Origin: Flaveria trinervia
Taxonomy: Eukaryota > Streptophyta > Magnoliopsida > Asterales > Asteraceae
Assembly (NCBI GenBank): GCA_025506515.1
Contig: CM046443.1
Span: 37,926,357-37,990,356 of the forward strand
Direction: 5' to 3'
Length of the DNA: 64,000 nt
Below the pieces are notes generated by a model. It did no database searches. It was not told the origin of the DNA and saw nothing but the letters and a program-made list of their open reading frames with translations. The translations under genes and the position numbers were made by a program. Shown here piece after piece: positions 54,514 through 64,000 of the stretch (positions are counted from its first letter, which is position 1; every line of letters starts with the position of its first letter).

Positions 54514-54900
54514 CTTCCTACTCAGGGTTGGGATGTGTGTTAATGCAAAGAGGGAAGGTTATAGCCTTCAATCCTGACAGCTGAAGGTTCATGAGGTTAA
54601 TTATCCTACTCATGACTTGGTGCTAGTAGTTGGGGTCTTTGCTTTGAAAATTTGGAGGCACTACCTATACCGGACGAAGTGCACTATATTCACTGACCAC
54701 AAGAGCTTGAAACACTTCTTCGAGCAGAAAGATATAACATGAGGCAGAGACGAAAGTTGGAGCTCATAAAAGATTATGATTGCAAGATCCATTGCCATGC
54801 GGGCAAAGCCAACATTGTGGTGGATGCTCTTAATCGAAAGGAGAGACCCGAGCCAATTTTGGTGAACGCTTATTAGCGGGTTAGGACTTCTGATATGATA
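54514..54900 (+). pseudogene. Gypsy B RNase H, remainder
   Basis: It resumes after the duplicated cttcc with YSGLGC and VLMQRGKVIA-like text, then CTIFTDHKSLKHFF and GKANIVVDALNRK. Single-base losses break the frame near 54735. It completes the domain begun before 42292. Confidence 0.82.
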
Positions 54901-55870
54901 AAGCAAGTCAAGGAGTTTCAAGATGAGGCATTGAAGGAAGATCATCTTAACTCTGAAAGAATAAGAGGTCTGGTTGCGGAGTTGGGTGAAAACACACTCG
55001 GTGTTAGAACCCGGTTTGAACAGATGTGGATTCCTTGTTTTTGGGGATCTACATGGAAAGATTATGAATGAAGCTCATAAAACTCGATACTCTATTCATC
55101 TCGGTGCTACCAAAATGTATCAAGACATGAAGAAAGATTAGTGGTTGTTGGTTATGAAACGCGATGTGGCGGAGTATGTGAGTAAGTGCCTTGTTTACAA
55201 GTGAAGGCCGAGCATAAAAAGCCGTATGGGAAATTCCAAACATTGGATATACTAGAATGGAAGTGGGAGCATATCACCACGGACTTTTTTATGAAGCTAC
55301 CGCATACCATGCGAGGGTACAATGCTATATGCGTGATAGTTGATCGTCTGACGAAGAGTGCTCAGTTCCTACCGATCCGCAAGACATATTCATTCGAGAG
55401 GTTGGCGGATCTATTCATTAAGGAGATTGTGACTCATCATGGTGTGCCGGTGTCTATTGTGTATGATCGTGACACCCAGTTTACATCTAATTTTGGAAGA
55501 AATTCCATGACACGATGGGGACAAGATTACATATTAGCACGTCTTATCATCCTCATACGAATGATTAGTCGGAGAGGACTATTCAGACACTAGAAGATAT
55601 GCTTCGAGCATGCGTTGTTGATTTTGGAGGAAGTTTGGATAACCATTTACCGTTAGCTGAGTTCTCATATAACAATAGCTACCATGCTAGTATTGGTATG
55701 CCCCCTTATGAGATGCTATACGGTAAGAGATGCAGAACGCTCGTGTGTTAGGGTGATATTGGCAATAAAGAGTTACGGAGCGTCGAGGTAGTCGAGGCTA
55801 CAACTAGGAAGCTGGAATGGATCAAAGCCTTTATGAAGGTAGCCAAAGACAGATAGAAGTCGTATGCCGG
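54901..55870 (+). pseudogene. Gypsy B integrase
   Basis: Zinc-binding text is near 55090-55200. The core is open at 55186-55490: KWEHITTDFFMKLPH (first Asp kept), then VSIVYDRDTQFTSNFG (second Asp). The PQTDGQSE-like Glu region near 55555 is frameshifted. The tail reads PYEMLYGKRCRTL. Several stops. Confidence 0.8.
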
Positions 55871-56340
55871 TAAGAGACATAGATCGATTGAATTCCAGGT
55901 GGGTGATAGAGTTATATTGAAAGTCTCACCTTGGAAAGGTATCATTCGTTTCAAAAAGTGCGGAAAGTTGAGCCTGAGGTATATAGGGCATTTCCGAATC
56001 ATTGCTCGAGTAGGAGAGGTGGCCTATAATTAAGCGGAATTCACCCGACATTCCATGTATCTCATCTGAGAAAGTGTTTAGCAGACGATGACATAATAGT
56101 ACCACTAGAAGATATCGAGGTAGATGAACGGCTCAATTATGTGGAGCAACCGGTGGTGATTATTGATCGTAAAGAAAAGAGGTTAAGGAATAAAGTTGTT
56201 CCTCTTGTGCGTGTACAGTGGAAGCATAGGAAGGGATCTGAGTCTACATGGGAGACAAAGAAGGAAATGAGATAGTATTACCCACAATTGTTTGAGGAAT
56301 AAAAAGTTTCAAGGACGAAACCTAAATAAGGTGGTGGACT
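55871..56340 (+). pseudogene. Gypsy B integrase C-terminus, chromodomain-like segment and polypurine tract
   Basis: VSPWKGIIRFKK, HVSHLRKCLADDD, VPLVRVQWKHRKG and ESTWETKKEMR follow the gypsy A pattern. The tract aaggtggtggact runs up to 56340 before the 3' LTR. A short deletion near 56030 removes part of the ELPDDL region. Confidence 0.78.
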
Positions 56341-57234
56341 TGTAACACACAGTGATTTCTTTAAGATAAGAAAGAAAAGAAAGAATAAAAGTGAAGAAAA
56401 AGAAAGAAAAACTATAAAACCCAAGTAGAGAGACTAAAAATGTCAAAAGGACAAATGGTTTGAAAAGTTGGTGTAAAAAAGTGATGGCTGCCCACACTCT
56501 CTTTGGATTTTTAGAGAGAGAGTAACAAGGAGCATAAAGCTTTTGGGTTAAAGAAAAACAAGTGCAAAAGGTCAAATTCAAGGTAAGAGTTAATGGTTTT
56601 GGATGTTTTTGACTGGCCTTAGCCTCGGTTATATGCTTATGTGAGTTTATGTATGTTCGGGTGTGTTTTTGGTGGGCTTCAAGGCGCTTGAACTCATTTT
56701 GCAAACGGATTTTGAAGAAGTCATAACCAAAGCCTGCTAAGGTGAGTTCTAGAACCCCATTTCTACTTGTTTTAAACTGATTTAGCGCTGGAAATACATG
56801 TAAGAACATTTTTATAAAAATGGGTGTTTACCCGATATATATGGGTATGTGTTTTGCGGGTGGGGTTTGATTTGGATGTTATTATGGTTATGATGATGTT
56901 ATGAATGTGTTTCTATAGCTTAGAATGTATGATTTAAGCTTAGAACATGTTATATGATAATTGGGGACTGAATTTAATTGTTTAAGTGTGATACAGACTG
57001 CCCATGTGCCTAAATAGTGGCTCATGCGCCTAACAGAAATAACTGCCTAAGTGTTCCCATGCGCCCGACACTCCATGCGCCCAAACAGTAGCCATGCACC
57101 TAGAAATAGGCTGAACCTGAATAGGTGTTAATGTGGTCAGGATTCCAATGCTCCTAGGCACTCATGCGCCCATAGTGCCCATGCGCCAAGAATTTGGCCA
57201 GAATGAGTAAGTGTTGCCCATGAGCCCCAGTAGT
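56341..57234 (+). repeat. Gypsy B 3' LTR, first 894 bases
   Basis: It matches the start of the 5' LTR (36992-37860), including the donor-like sites (exon ends at 56582 and 56741) and the ccatgcgcc array (about 56995-57230). It is cut by gypsy C at 57235. Confidence 0.88.
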
Positions 57235-59046
57235 TGCAAGGCCCCGTTCTCGGAGTCCTCACAGTTGGTCATTCACAACATTAAATACATTAAACATTAT
57301 AAATTTACAAGCTTAAGCAGCGGAATTATTTTAACAAAAGCCATTCATTTCATTAAAAGCACTATTATTGAGCAATACACTATTGTTTAACCGAATACAA
57401 AGAATTTTTTAATTGCATTACAAAACAACAGCAATAACAAGTATGAATGGATGTCAGTCTTTCCCTATCGAGTAGCTTCACCCTCGTGTCATCCTCGACA
57501 ATGTTTATCTTCCAACTAAAAATGTATAAAAGTCAGCGTTGCTCAGTGAGTTCTAGTTTTAAAAGTAATAAAATGCTTTCAATAAGGTATAGATATGAAA
57601 ATACTCTTTTTATGAAATTTTATCTCTTTATACGTAAGCAAGCGTTAACTATACAACCAGATAATGCTTCCTCTCTTTACTATATGCCTTGTTTATTCTA
57701 TACTCTTTTATCTTTATCTTTCACTGTCTATGTTGACCAATAAGCAATACCCTAAACTATATGCACGGGGGAAACTGGTGTTGGGCCCTCTGGTCCCTTA
57801 ATGGGCTCTGATTACTGTATACAAGGCTGGCCCATTCACCTAGGGTACGCTGCAAAGGTCCGCCAATCTCAATTGACTGGCCCCGTGTTCATGATAGGGT
57901 AGTTAACCCGCATCACAGTTGACCTAACGACAACATGGTCGTGCACCTCCTATAAGCTTGCAAGACTTGTTAACATTTTATTTAAGTTTCACTTCTCTTC
58001 TTCATTGCTCTTTCGCTTTATTATTATTAGTAATACTTTATGTTATGATAATAAACACACCATGTAAAGTCATAAACAATCATAATCATGCATAAAACTA
58101 AGCATTAATAAGCCCTAGTCAAACCTTGGTCAAAACCCTAATACCACAGACTCCCAATACTATTTGGGCGCTTCATCACTATGCAGGCGCATCAGCCAAC
58201 ACTTAACCGCTTTAACACTTAGGCACATGAACTATTCAGGTGCATGGGCTATTCAAGCGTATGGATACTTAGGCGCATGGGTCATTCGGTCGCATGGACA
58301 CTATTAGGGCGCATGGCCCTACACTTAGTCGTCCGATTACAAATTCTAGGCGCATGAACCACTGTTCAGGCGCATGAGTTACACTTAAAAGATTTTTAAG
58401 GCATTTCCAGGCGCATGAGCCTTATTTTGGCGTGTGAACTTTCAGCTCAACATGTTTCTAGGATATTTCCGAACCCAAACATCAAGCCTATTTGTTCTAA
58501 GCTTACCAGGCTATTCTAAACATGAATAACCTATAAGCATCTAAGAATCATCATCAAACATGCATAATACATACGGGTATACATACATAAACATAATACA
58601 AACCGTTTTAATACATTTTCAGCCCCAAAGAAGAGTTTAAAACAAGTAAAACTAGGGTCTAGAAACTCACCTGGTGCAACTTTGAGTGTATCTTCCTTCT
58701 AACCCGTATGCAAATGAGTTCAAACACCTAAAAACCCACCAAACACACACAAACACACTCAAACATATAAGCATATAACCGAGACAAAACCCATCATAAA
58801 CACTTAAAACCCATGAATTCTTACCTTGAATTCAGCCTCTTCTTCTTCTTCTTCTTCAACCAAAAGTTTTCTGCTCTCACTCTCTTTAGAACCGAGTGAA
58901 AAGGTGATGTGAAGAGAGGGTTGGCGGCCATACCCACCATTACACTAACTTTTTGTACTTTTGTCCCCTTTTACATTTTTAACCCCTCAACTTGGGTTAT
59001 TGATGTTTCCTTTTTTATTTACTTTAATAGAATAACCGGTGTTACA
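57235..59046 (-). repeat. Gypsy C 3' LTR (element sense)
   Basis: 1812 bp, plus-strand start tgcaaggccccg and end ccggtgttaca. It contains a ggcgcatgg array (58160-58440), two donor-like sites on the minus strand (at about 58668-58672 CCAG|GTGAG and 58822-58826 AAG|GTAAG), and a purine-rich block near 58835-58855. Confidence 0.88.
58160..58440. repeat. Array of GGCGCATG motifs in gypsy C LTR
   Basis: Repeated ggcgcatgg/ggcgcatgaac words with spacers such as ttatt and actattc. On the element strand this is CCATGCGCC, the same word as in gypsy B. The other LTR has it at 63200-63515. Confidence 0.83.
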
Positions 59047-59692
59047 AGTCCACCCCCCTTATTTAGCTTTGGTCCCTGAAACCTGTTATCCCTCAAACAG
59101 ACGAGGGTAATGCTGCCTCATCTCCTCCTCAGTCTCCTATGTAGATTCGGATCCCTTCCTGTGCTTTCACTGTACACGCACAAGAGGAACCACTTTATTT
59201 CTCAGCTTTTTCTCTTTACTATTGATGATTGCCACTGGTTGCTCCACATAATTAAGCCTTTCGTCTATTTCGAATCCTCCAGCGGGAAAATCATGTCTTC
59301 ATCAGCTAAGCATTTTCTCAGATGAGATACATGGAATGTCAGGTGAATTCCACTTAACTCATCTGGTAACTCCAATCTATAGGCCACCTATCCTACTCAA
59401 GCAATGATTCGGAAAGGACCTATATACCTTGGGCTCAACTTGCCTCGCTTCTTGAATCGGATAATACCCTTCCAAGGTGAGACCTTCAACATAGCCCAGT
59501 CACCCACCTGGAATTCAATCTGTCTGTGTCGTTTATCAGCATACGACTTCTCTCTATCTTTGGCTGCCTTCATGAAGGCTTTAATCTTCTTAAGCTTCTC
59601 AGTCGTAGCCTCGATTACCTCGACGCTCCCTAATTCCTTCTGACCAATATCACCCCAACAAATGGTGTTCTGCATCTCCTACCGTATAGCAT
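59047..59692 (-). pseudogene. Gypsy C integrase C-terminus and chromodomain-like segment
   Basis: The minus strand reads ICWGDIGQKELGSVEVIEAT, MLKVSPWKGIIRFKKRGK and LSPRYIGPFRII, then HVSHLRK-type and WKHRKGSESTW-type text towards 59100. The upstream end joins abruptly to RNase H text at about 59693. Confidence 0.8.
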
Positions 59693-60870
59693 CCCGAGTC
59701 GGACGCATCCGAATAAACCACCAGATCTTCACTTTCGTCGGGTATTGACAAGACAGGAGCTTGAGTCAACCTCGCCTTCAGTTCATCGAACGCCTTCTCT
59801 TGATCTTGACCCCATACAAACTTTACATCCTTTCGGTCAACTTAGTTAGTGGAGAAGCGATCTTGGAAAAGTCTTGGATAAATCTTCTGTAGTAGCCCGC
59901 CAAACCCAAGAAGCTACAAATCTCGGATGGCGTCTTCGATGACATCCATTGCTTAACCGCCTCCACCTTTTCCGTGTCCACCATGATTCCATCAGGATTA
60001 CCACATGACCCAAGAATTGAACTTCGCACAACCAGAACGCACTTGGAGAATTTGGCATACAACTTCTCCCTTCTTAATGTCTCCAACACCTCCCAAATAT
60101 GACCGGCAAGCTCTTCTTCGCTCTTCGAGTAGATCATGATATCATCAATGAACACAATCACTGATCTATCCAACATCGGCCGGCACACTCGATTCATCAA
60201 ATTTATAAAAGCAGCTGGCGCGTTAGTTATGCCAAAAGACATAACGAGGAACTTGTAGTGTCCATAACGCGTACGGAAAGTTGTCTTAGGAATGTCTTGT
60301 TCCTTCACCTTCAATTGATGGTAGCCAGATTGTAGATCTATCCTCGAGAACCAACTAGCACCTTGGAGCTGGTCGAACAAGTCATCAATCCTTGGTAACG
60401 GGTACTAATTCTTCACCGTCAACCTGTTCAGCTCTCGATACTCAATGCACATTCGCATACTTCCGTCCTTTTCCTACAAAGAATACCGGAGCACCCCACG
60501 GAGAGATACTTGGTCGAATGAATCCCTTATCCATTAACTCCTGCAATTGGCTCATGAGTTCCTTCATCTCAGTCGGAGCTAATCGATATGGTGCTTTGGC
60601 AACGGGTTGAGCACCGGGTATCAAATCAATTTGGAACTCAATCTCGCGATCCGGTGGCACGTCGGGTAAGTCTTCTGGGAATACGTCTGGAATGTCGCAC
60701 ACCATTGGTACCTCAGATAATTGCGGTACTGAAGCATCCACATCTTTTACGTATGCCAAGTAGGCACTACACCCACGTTTCATGCACTTCCCCGCCATCG
60801 CCATCGAAATCACCTTCGGGATGGTAGTAACGTGATCTCCATAAATCGTAACCAAACTCCCATCGGGGGC
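59693..60870 (-). pseudogene. Gypsy C reverse transcriptase with the first codons of RNase H
   Basis: The open stretches 60442-60855 and 59823-60380 carry DVFPEDLPDVPPDREIEF, YRLAPTEMKELMSQLQELM, FRTRYGHYKFLVMSFG and the intact catalytic box FIDDIMIYSKS. RNase H begins VYSDASDSG at about 59700 and ends there at the deletion. A frameshift near 60440 and a small one near 60010 are visible. This is the best-preserved gypsy RT in the window. Confidence 0.87.
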
Positions 60871-61235
60871 AACTAATCAAATCATCTTCTTGCGACATAC
60901 GATGTTTGCTTCATAGGTTGCTAACCAGTCCATCCCTAGTACTACATCAAATCCACCTAGGGGCATCACGTGTAACCTAGCCGCAAACCTATGACCTTCT
61001 AGTTCTATAGCACAGTCCACTATCACATCAGGGATTCTAGTGGACTTACCCATAGCGGTCTTTGCATTGAATGGTTCACTAACATTTCTACTACTAATAG
61101 GCAACTTAGCACAGAAAGTAGTGGAAATAAAACTCCTACTAGCACGGAATCAAACAATACAGAGGCACAAGTTTGGTTTACTAGAAACATACCTGACAAG
61201 ACATCAGGATCAACTCTGGCTTCCTCTCGGGTCAT
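60871..61235 (-). pseudogene. Gypsy C protease
   Basis: FLVNQTCASVLFDS is followed by a one-base loss right in the active-site motif, so that DSGA is not readable in frame. LPISSRNVSEPF and GGFDVVLGMDWLATYEANIV continue at 60877-61104. Confidence 0.78.
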
Positions 61236-61870
61236 GGTGTAAGCTCTAGCACTTGCCCTCTACCCTCCTTCCTCCGGCTTCTTCTTCGCTCCAGAGCTCC
61301 CCGCCCTTAGCTTCTTACAGTCTCTACTTATATGACCATTTTCCGCCACAGTTATAACACCTCGTCACCCCACATTCTTTTCCAGATGACCGTGCCTCCC
61401 ACAGTTGAAGCAGAGGTTTGATCCCCACCTACACTCACCAGTATGCCCTTTAGCACACTTACCACACTTCCTCGTCTCCGTACCGGACGAAGCCACACGC
61501 CAATCATCCGTCCTGGTAACCTCTTTGCTTGGAGTGTAACCCCACGTTCAACCCGCTTTTTGTTCTAATTCTTGTCGCTGCTACTCTTCTTGTTCACTTC
61601 AATCACGGTTGTCTCCTTCACCGGCCTAATTACCTCGGTCACCATAAATGGCAGAATTGTTTGCATGACCTGTTGAACTCCCTCAACAACAGCCTCTTTC
61701 AATGTAGTCCTCAGACTAGCACCATCATCACCGCCTTCTAGGTGATGGATCTCGGGCTCTTTGACTACCATTTCAGCAGCCCTAGCCATGCTTCTCATGA
61801 AACGCGGTCCAGCACCACGTCCACCACAACCTTCACCTGATGAAACCTTCGAAGATCTACCACCGACCAT
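61236..61870 (-). pseudogene. Gypsy C gag, central domain deleted
   Basis: It starts MVGGRSSKVSSGEGCGGRG (61870), matching gypsy A and B. The N-terminal segment to about 61565 is open. It is followed almost at once by knuckle text (about 61330-61470), so the retrotransposon gag domain of some 600 bases is missing. Knuckles are frameshifted. Confidence 0.75.
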
Positions 61871-62202
61871 CCTCTAACACGCTATACGATTCAAACAGTA
61901 ACGCGGTCATTCAAGGGAGTAGCTCGGTTTATGTCAAGTATAGTAAGTCCCTAATTAAAGTGGCCAGTTGTGATTAGCCACTTACTTTACTCTTCATATC
62001 CCGAGCATTCCCTATCCTGACTACATCAATACCTAAATCTACTAAAGGCACATAAATCACATAACATGCGCATGTAATGCCGATTAACATTAAAGAAAAT
62101 ACCTAATGGCACATAGCTACTCGGGCTGACATCCCTCCAGTTGTCCCATTTTTAGTTTAAGTTTACGTTTTAAAAAAATATTAACCTAATTCTCTAAACT
62201 TT
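61871..62202 (-). other. Gypsy C 5' leader
   Basis: Non-coding, similar to the leaders of gypsy A and B. On the minus strand it ends tttgaatcgtatagcg upstream of the gag ATG. Confidence 0.5.
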
Positions 62203-62215
62203 GGCTCTGATACCA
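62203..62215 (-). other. Gypsy C primer-binding site
   Basis: The plus strand reads ggctctgatacca, the exact reverse complement of the Met-tRNA primer site. It lies three bases from the LTR at 62219. Confidence 0.92.
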
Positions 62216-62218
62216 ACT

Positions 62219-63518
62219 TGTAAGACCCTATTCCCGGCGACCTCAGAATTGGTCATTCACAACATTAAATACATTAAACATTCTAAATTTACAAGCTTAA
62301 GCAGCAGAATTATTTTAACAAAAGCCATTCATTTCACTAAAAACACTGATGTTGAGCAATACACTATTGTTTAACCGAATACAAAAGGATTGTTTAATTG
62401 CATTACAAAACAACAACAATAACAAGTATGAATGGATGTTAGTCTTTCCCTGCTGAGTAGCTTCACGCTCATGCCATCCTCAGCAATGTTTACTTGCCAA
62501 CTGAAAATGTATAAAAGTCAGCATTGCTTAGTGAGTTCTAGCTTTAAAAGTAATAAAATGCTTTTTGTAAGGTATACATATGAAAATATTCTTTTTATGA
62601 AATTTTATCTCTTTATACGTGAGCACGCATTAACTATACAACCAGATAATGCTTCATCTCTTTACTGTATGCCTTGTTTAATCTGTAGTCTTTTATCTTT
62701 ATCTTTCACTGTCTATGTGGACCAATGAACAATACCCTAAATTATATGTGCGGGGGAAACTAGTGTTGGGCCCTCTGGTCCCTCAATGGGCTCTGATTAC
62801 TGTATAAAAGGCGGGCCCAATCACCTAGGGTATGCTGCAAAGGTCCGCCAATCTCAATTGACTGGCCCCGTGTGCATAATAGGGTATCTAACCCGCATCA
62901 TAGTTGAGCTAATGACAACATGGTCGTGCACCTCCTATAAGCTTGCAAGACTTGTTAACATTTTATTTAAGTTCCACTTCTCTTCTTCATTGCTCTTTCG
63001 CTTTATTATTATTAGTAAAACTTTACGTTACGATAACAAACACACCACGTAAAGTCATACATTAATAGTAATAATAATACGGAACAATCATAAAACAATC
63101 ATAATCATGCATAATACTAAGCATTAATAAGCCCTAGTCAAACCTTGGTCAAAACCGCAATAGCACAGACTTCCAAAATTTTCGTAAATAATTGTAAGTG
63201 TTTAAGCGCACCAATACTATTTGGGTGCATGAGCCCTGTATGGGCGCATCATCACTATGCAGGTGCATCAGCGAATACTTAACCGCTTTAACACTTAGGC
63301 GCATGAACTATTCAGGCGCATGGGCTATTCAGGCGTATGGATACTTAGGCGCATGGTCATTCGGTCCCATGGACACTATTGGGGCGCATGGCCCTACACT
63401 TAGTCATCCAATTACAAATTCTAGGTGGATGAACCACTGTTCAGGCGCATGAGTTACAGTTAAAACATTTCTATGGCATTTCCAGGCACATGAGCCTTAT
63501 TTAGGCGCATGAACTTTC
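62219..63518 (-). repeat. Gypsy C 5' LTR (element sense), interrupted
   Basis: It follows the other LTR base for base, apart from scattered changes and small insertions, up to gaactttc at 63518, corresponding to about 58444. The remaining 600 bases, which should include the donor-like sites, are not in the window. Confidence 0.85.
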
Positions 63519-63552
63519 TGCATTGTCGGACCAACAGACGACAGATCTGCAT
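63519..63552. other. Junction segment
   Basis: 34 bases between the end of gypsy C similarity and a new TG-start. The phrase tctgcattgtc occurs at 63517-63527 and again at 63546-63556, so the segment is bounded by an 11-base direct repeat. Confidence 0.5.
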
Positions 63553-64000
63553 TGTCACACCCCCACTAAGAGTGGAAACACGGGGATGTAACGAGACGGG
63601 ATCGTCATAACACATGGTAAATGATAGAGATGCAATATAACAAATGATGACAAGCGTGTCATGACGACACCCGACAACAAGGGGACTTGTGTCGTGTTTA
63701 GTCAATATTCATGACAACATAGCCATAAGCATAAACATGTTACATGATTCACATAAACAAAGATGATAACATTGTAATGTATTTCCCACAACTCGGGAAC
63801 AAGTTTCAAAAGTATGAAGTTTAAAGCAGACTACAACAATGATTTTAGAAAGACAATGTTCAGCCTCAAAAATGCATCCTAGGGTCTCCACTAAGGCAGC
63901 ACATCTAGATCTTCAACTAGCATGATCACCTGAAAAGATATGCTCAAAATGGTCAACAAAATTGTTGGTGAGCTCACAGCTTTATGTGTAAATAAGTAAT
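63553..64000. mobile_element. Edge of a further LTR-like sequence
   Basis: It begins tgtcacacccccac, the kind of terminus seen in plant gypsy LTRs, and runs to the window end with no coding frame of note. No partner LTR, primer site or target duplication is visible, so this assignment is tentative. Confidence 0.35.

Larger units (their letters stand above)
36992..57234 (+). mobile_element. Ty3/gypsy element B (Tekay/Del-like), interrupted by SIRE B, 3' end cut by gypsy C
   Basis: 5' LTR 36992-39155, primer site 39159-39171, internal region to 42292, then 54514-56340 after the SIRE B insertion, and 3' LTR from 56341. The 3' LTR is interrupted at 57234 by gypsy C, and its remainder is expected beyond this window. 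Sequence and layout closely follow gypsy A, but the LTR arrays differ (cccatgcgcc motifs instead of aatgcggatga), so it is a related but distinct family. Left flank tgaaa would be the target duplication; its partner is not visible. Confidence 0.9.
57235..63518 (-). mobile_element. Ty3/gypsy element C, minus strand, internally deleted
   Basis: LTR 57235-59046, internal region 59047-62218 (3.2 kb against 5.0 kb in gypsy A) and second LTR from 62219, followed until 63518 where similarity stops. On the minus strand the primer site (62203-62215) follows the 5' LTR, and the purine tract aaggggggtggact precedes the other LTR. Two segments are missing: the gag domain, and everything from early RNase H to late integrase. 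The remaining coding text is comparatively well kept. Confidence 0.9.

Noticed and set aside
57447..57743. 98-codon plus-strand ORF duplicated at 62432-62728
   Set aside because: Both copies are the same position of the two gypsy C LTRs, antisense to the element, so the duplication is that of the LTR and not of a gene.
1..64000. Host protein-coding or tRNA genes
   Set aside because: Every open frame of useful length could be assigned to a retrotransposon, its antisense or simple sequence. I saw no tRNA-like cloverleaf text; the TGGTATCAGAGCC matches are primer sites.

Overview
The window looks like nuclear DNA of a flowering plant and consists, as far as I can read, entirely of LTR retrotransposons nested in one another; I found no host gene, tRNA or CRISPR. 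The extra ORF downstream of pol in the large Copia elements is of a kind I associate mainly with Asteraceae (daisy family) genomes. That taxonomic guess rests on family knowledge, not on a search. Nearly every coding region is broken by stops and frameshifts.

Layout. (1) Bases 1-2095: a decayed minus-strand Ty3/gypsy gag (Tat/Athila-like) interrupted at 61-1079 by a Cassandra TRIM, seen as three LTRs with 5S rRNA-like cores separated by two short internal domains. (2) 3060-8235 and 36772-36991: a minus-strand SIRE/Maximus-like Copia relic ('element H') with gag and the additional ORF (aORF) but no recognisable pol. (3) 8236-36771: plus-strand SIRE-like element A, inserted in the gag of H and lacking its 5' end. 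Its RNase H is split by Tekay/Del-like gypsy A (12678-29910, 5-bp TSD tgctg), whose 5' LTR is split by minus-strand Copia D (14477-22273, TSD ggatg). (4) 36992-57234: gypsy B (plus), also inserted in H gag. Its RNase H is split by the near-complete minus-strand SIRE B (42293-54513, TSD cttcc). (5) 57235-63518: minus-strand gypsy C, inserted in the 3' LTR of gypsy B and carrying two internal deletions. (6) 63553-64000: the edge of a further LTR-like element.

The inferred order of events is Tat-like gag and H first, then SIRE A and gypsy B, then gypsy A, SIRE B and gypsy C, with Copia D inside gypsy A. SIRE A and SIRE B are two copies of one family and can be compared directly. Both carry, between pol and aORF, a set of non-coding structures that ordinary domain annotation does not explain: a duplicated GTGC-GGTG-GCAC hairpin cassette, a run of CTGAG-loop hairpins, and arrays of short palindromes of the type CARTCG-nn-CGAYTG. 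The palindromes recur just upstream of the LTR TATA box and in the 5' leader. The gypsy A, B and C LTRs share two splice-donor-like sites near their 5' ends and occupy the equivalent LTR interval with family-specific short-motif arrays. These non-coding systems are the most interesting material in the window.
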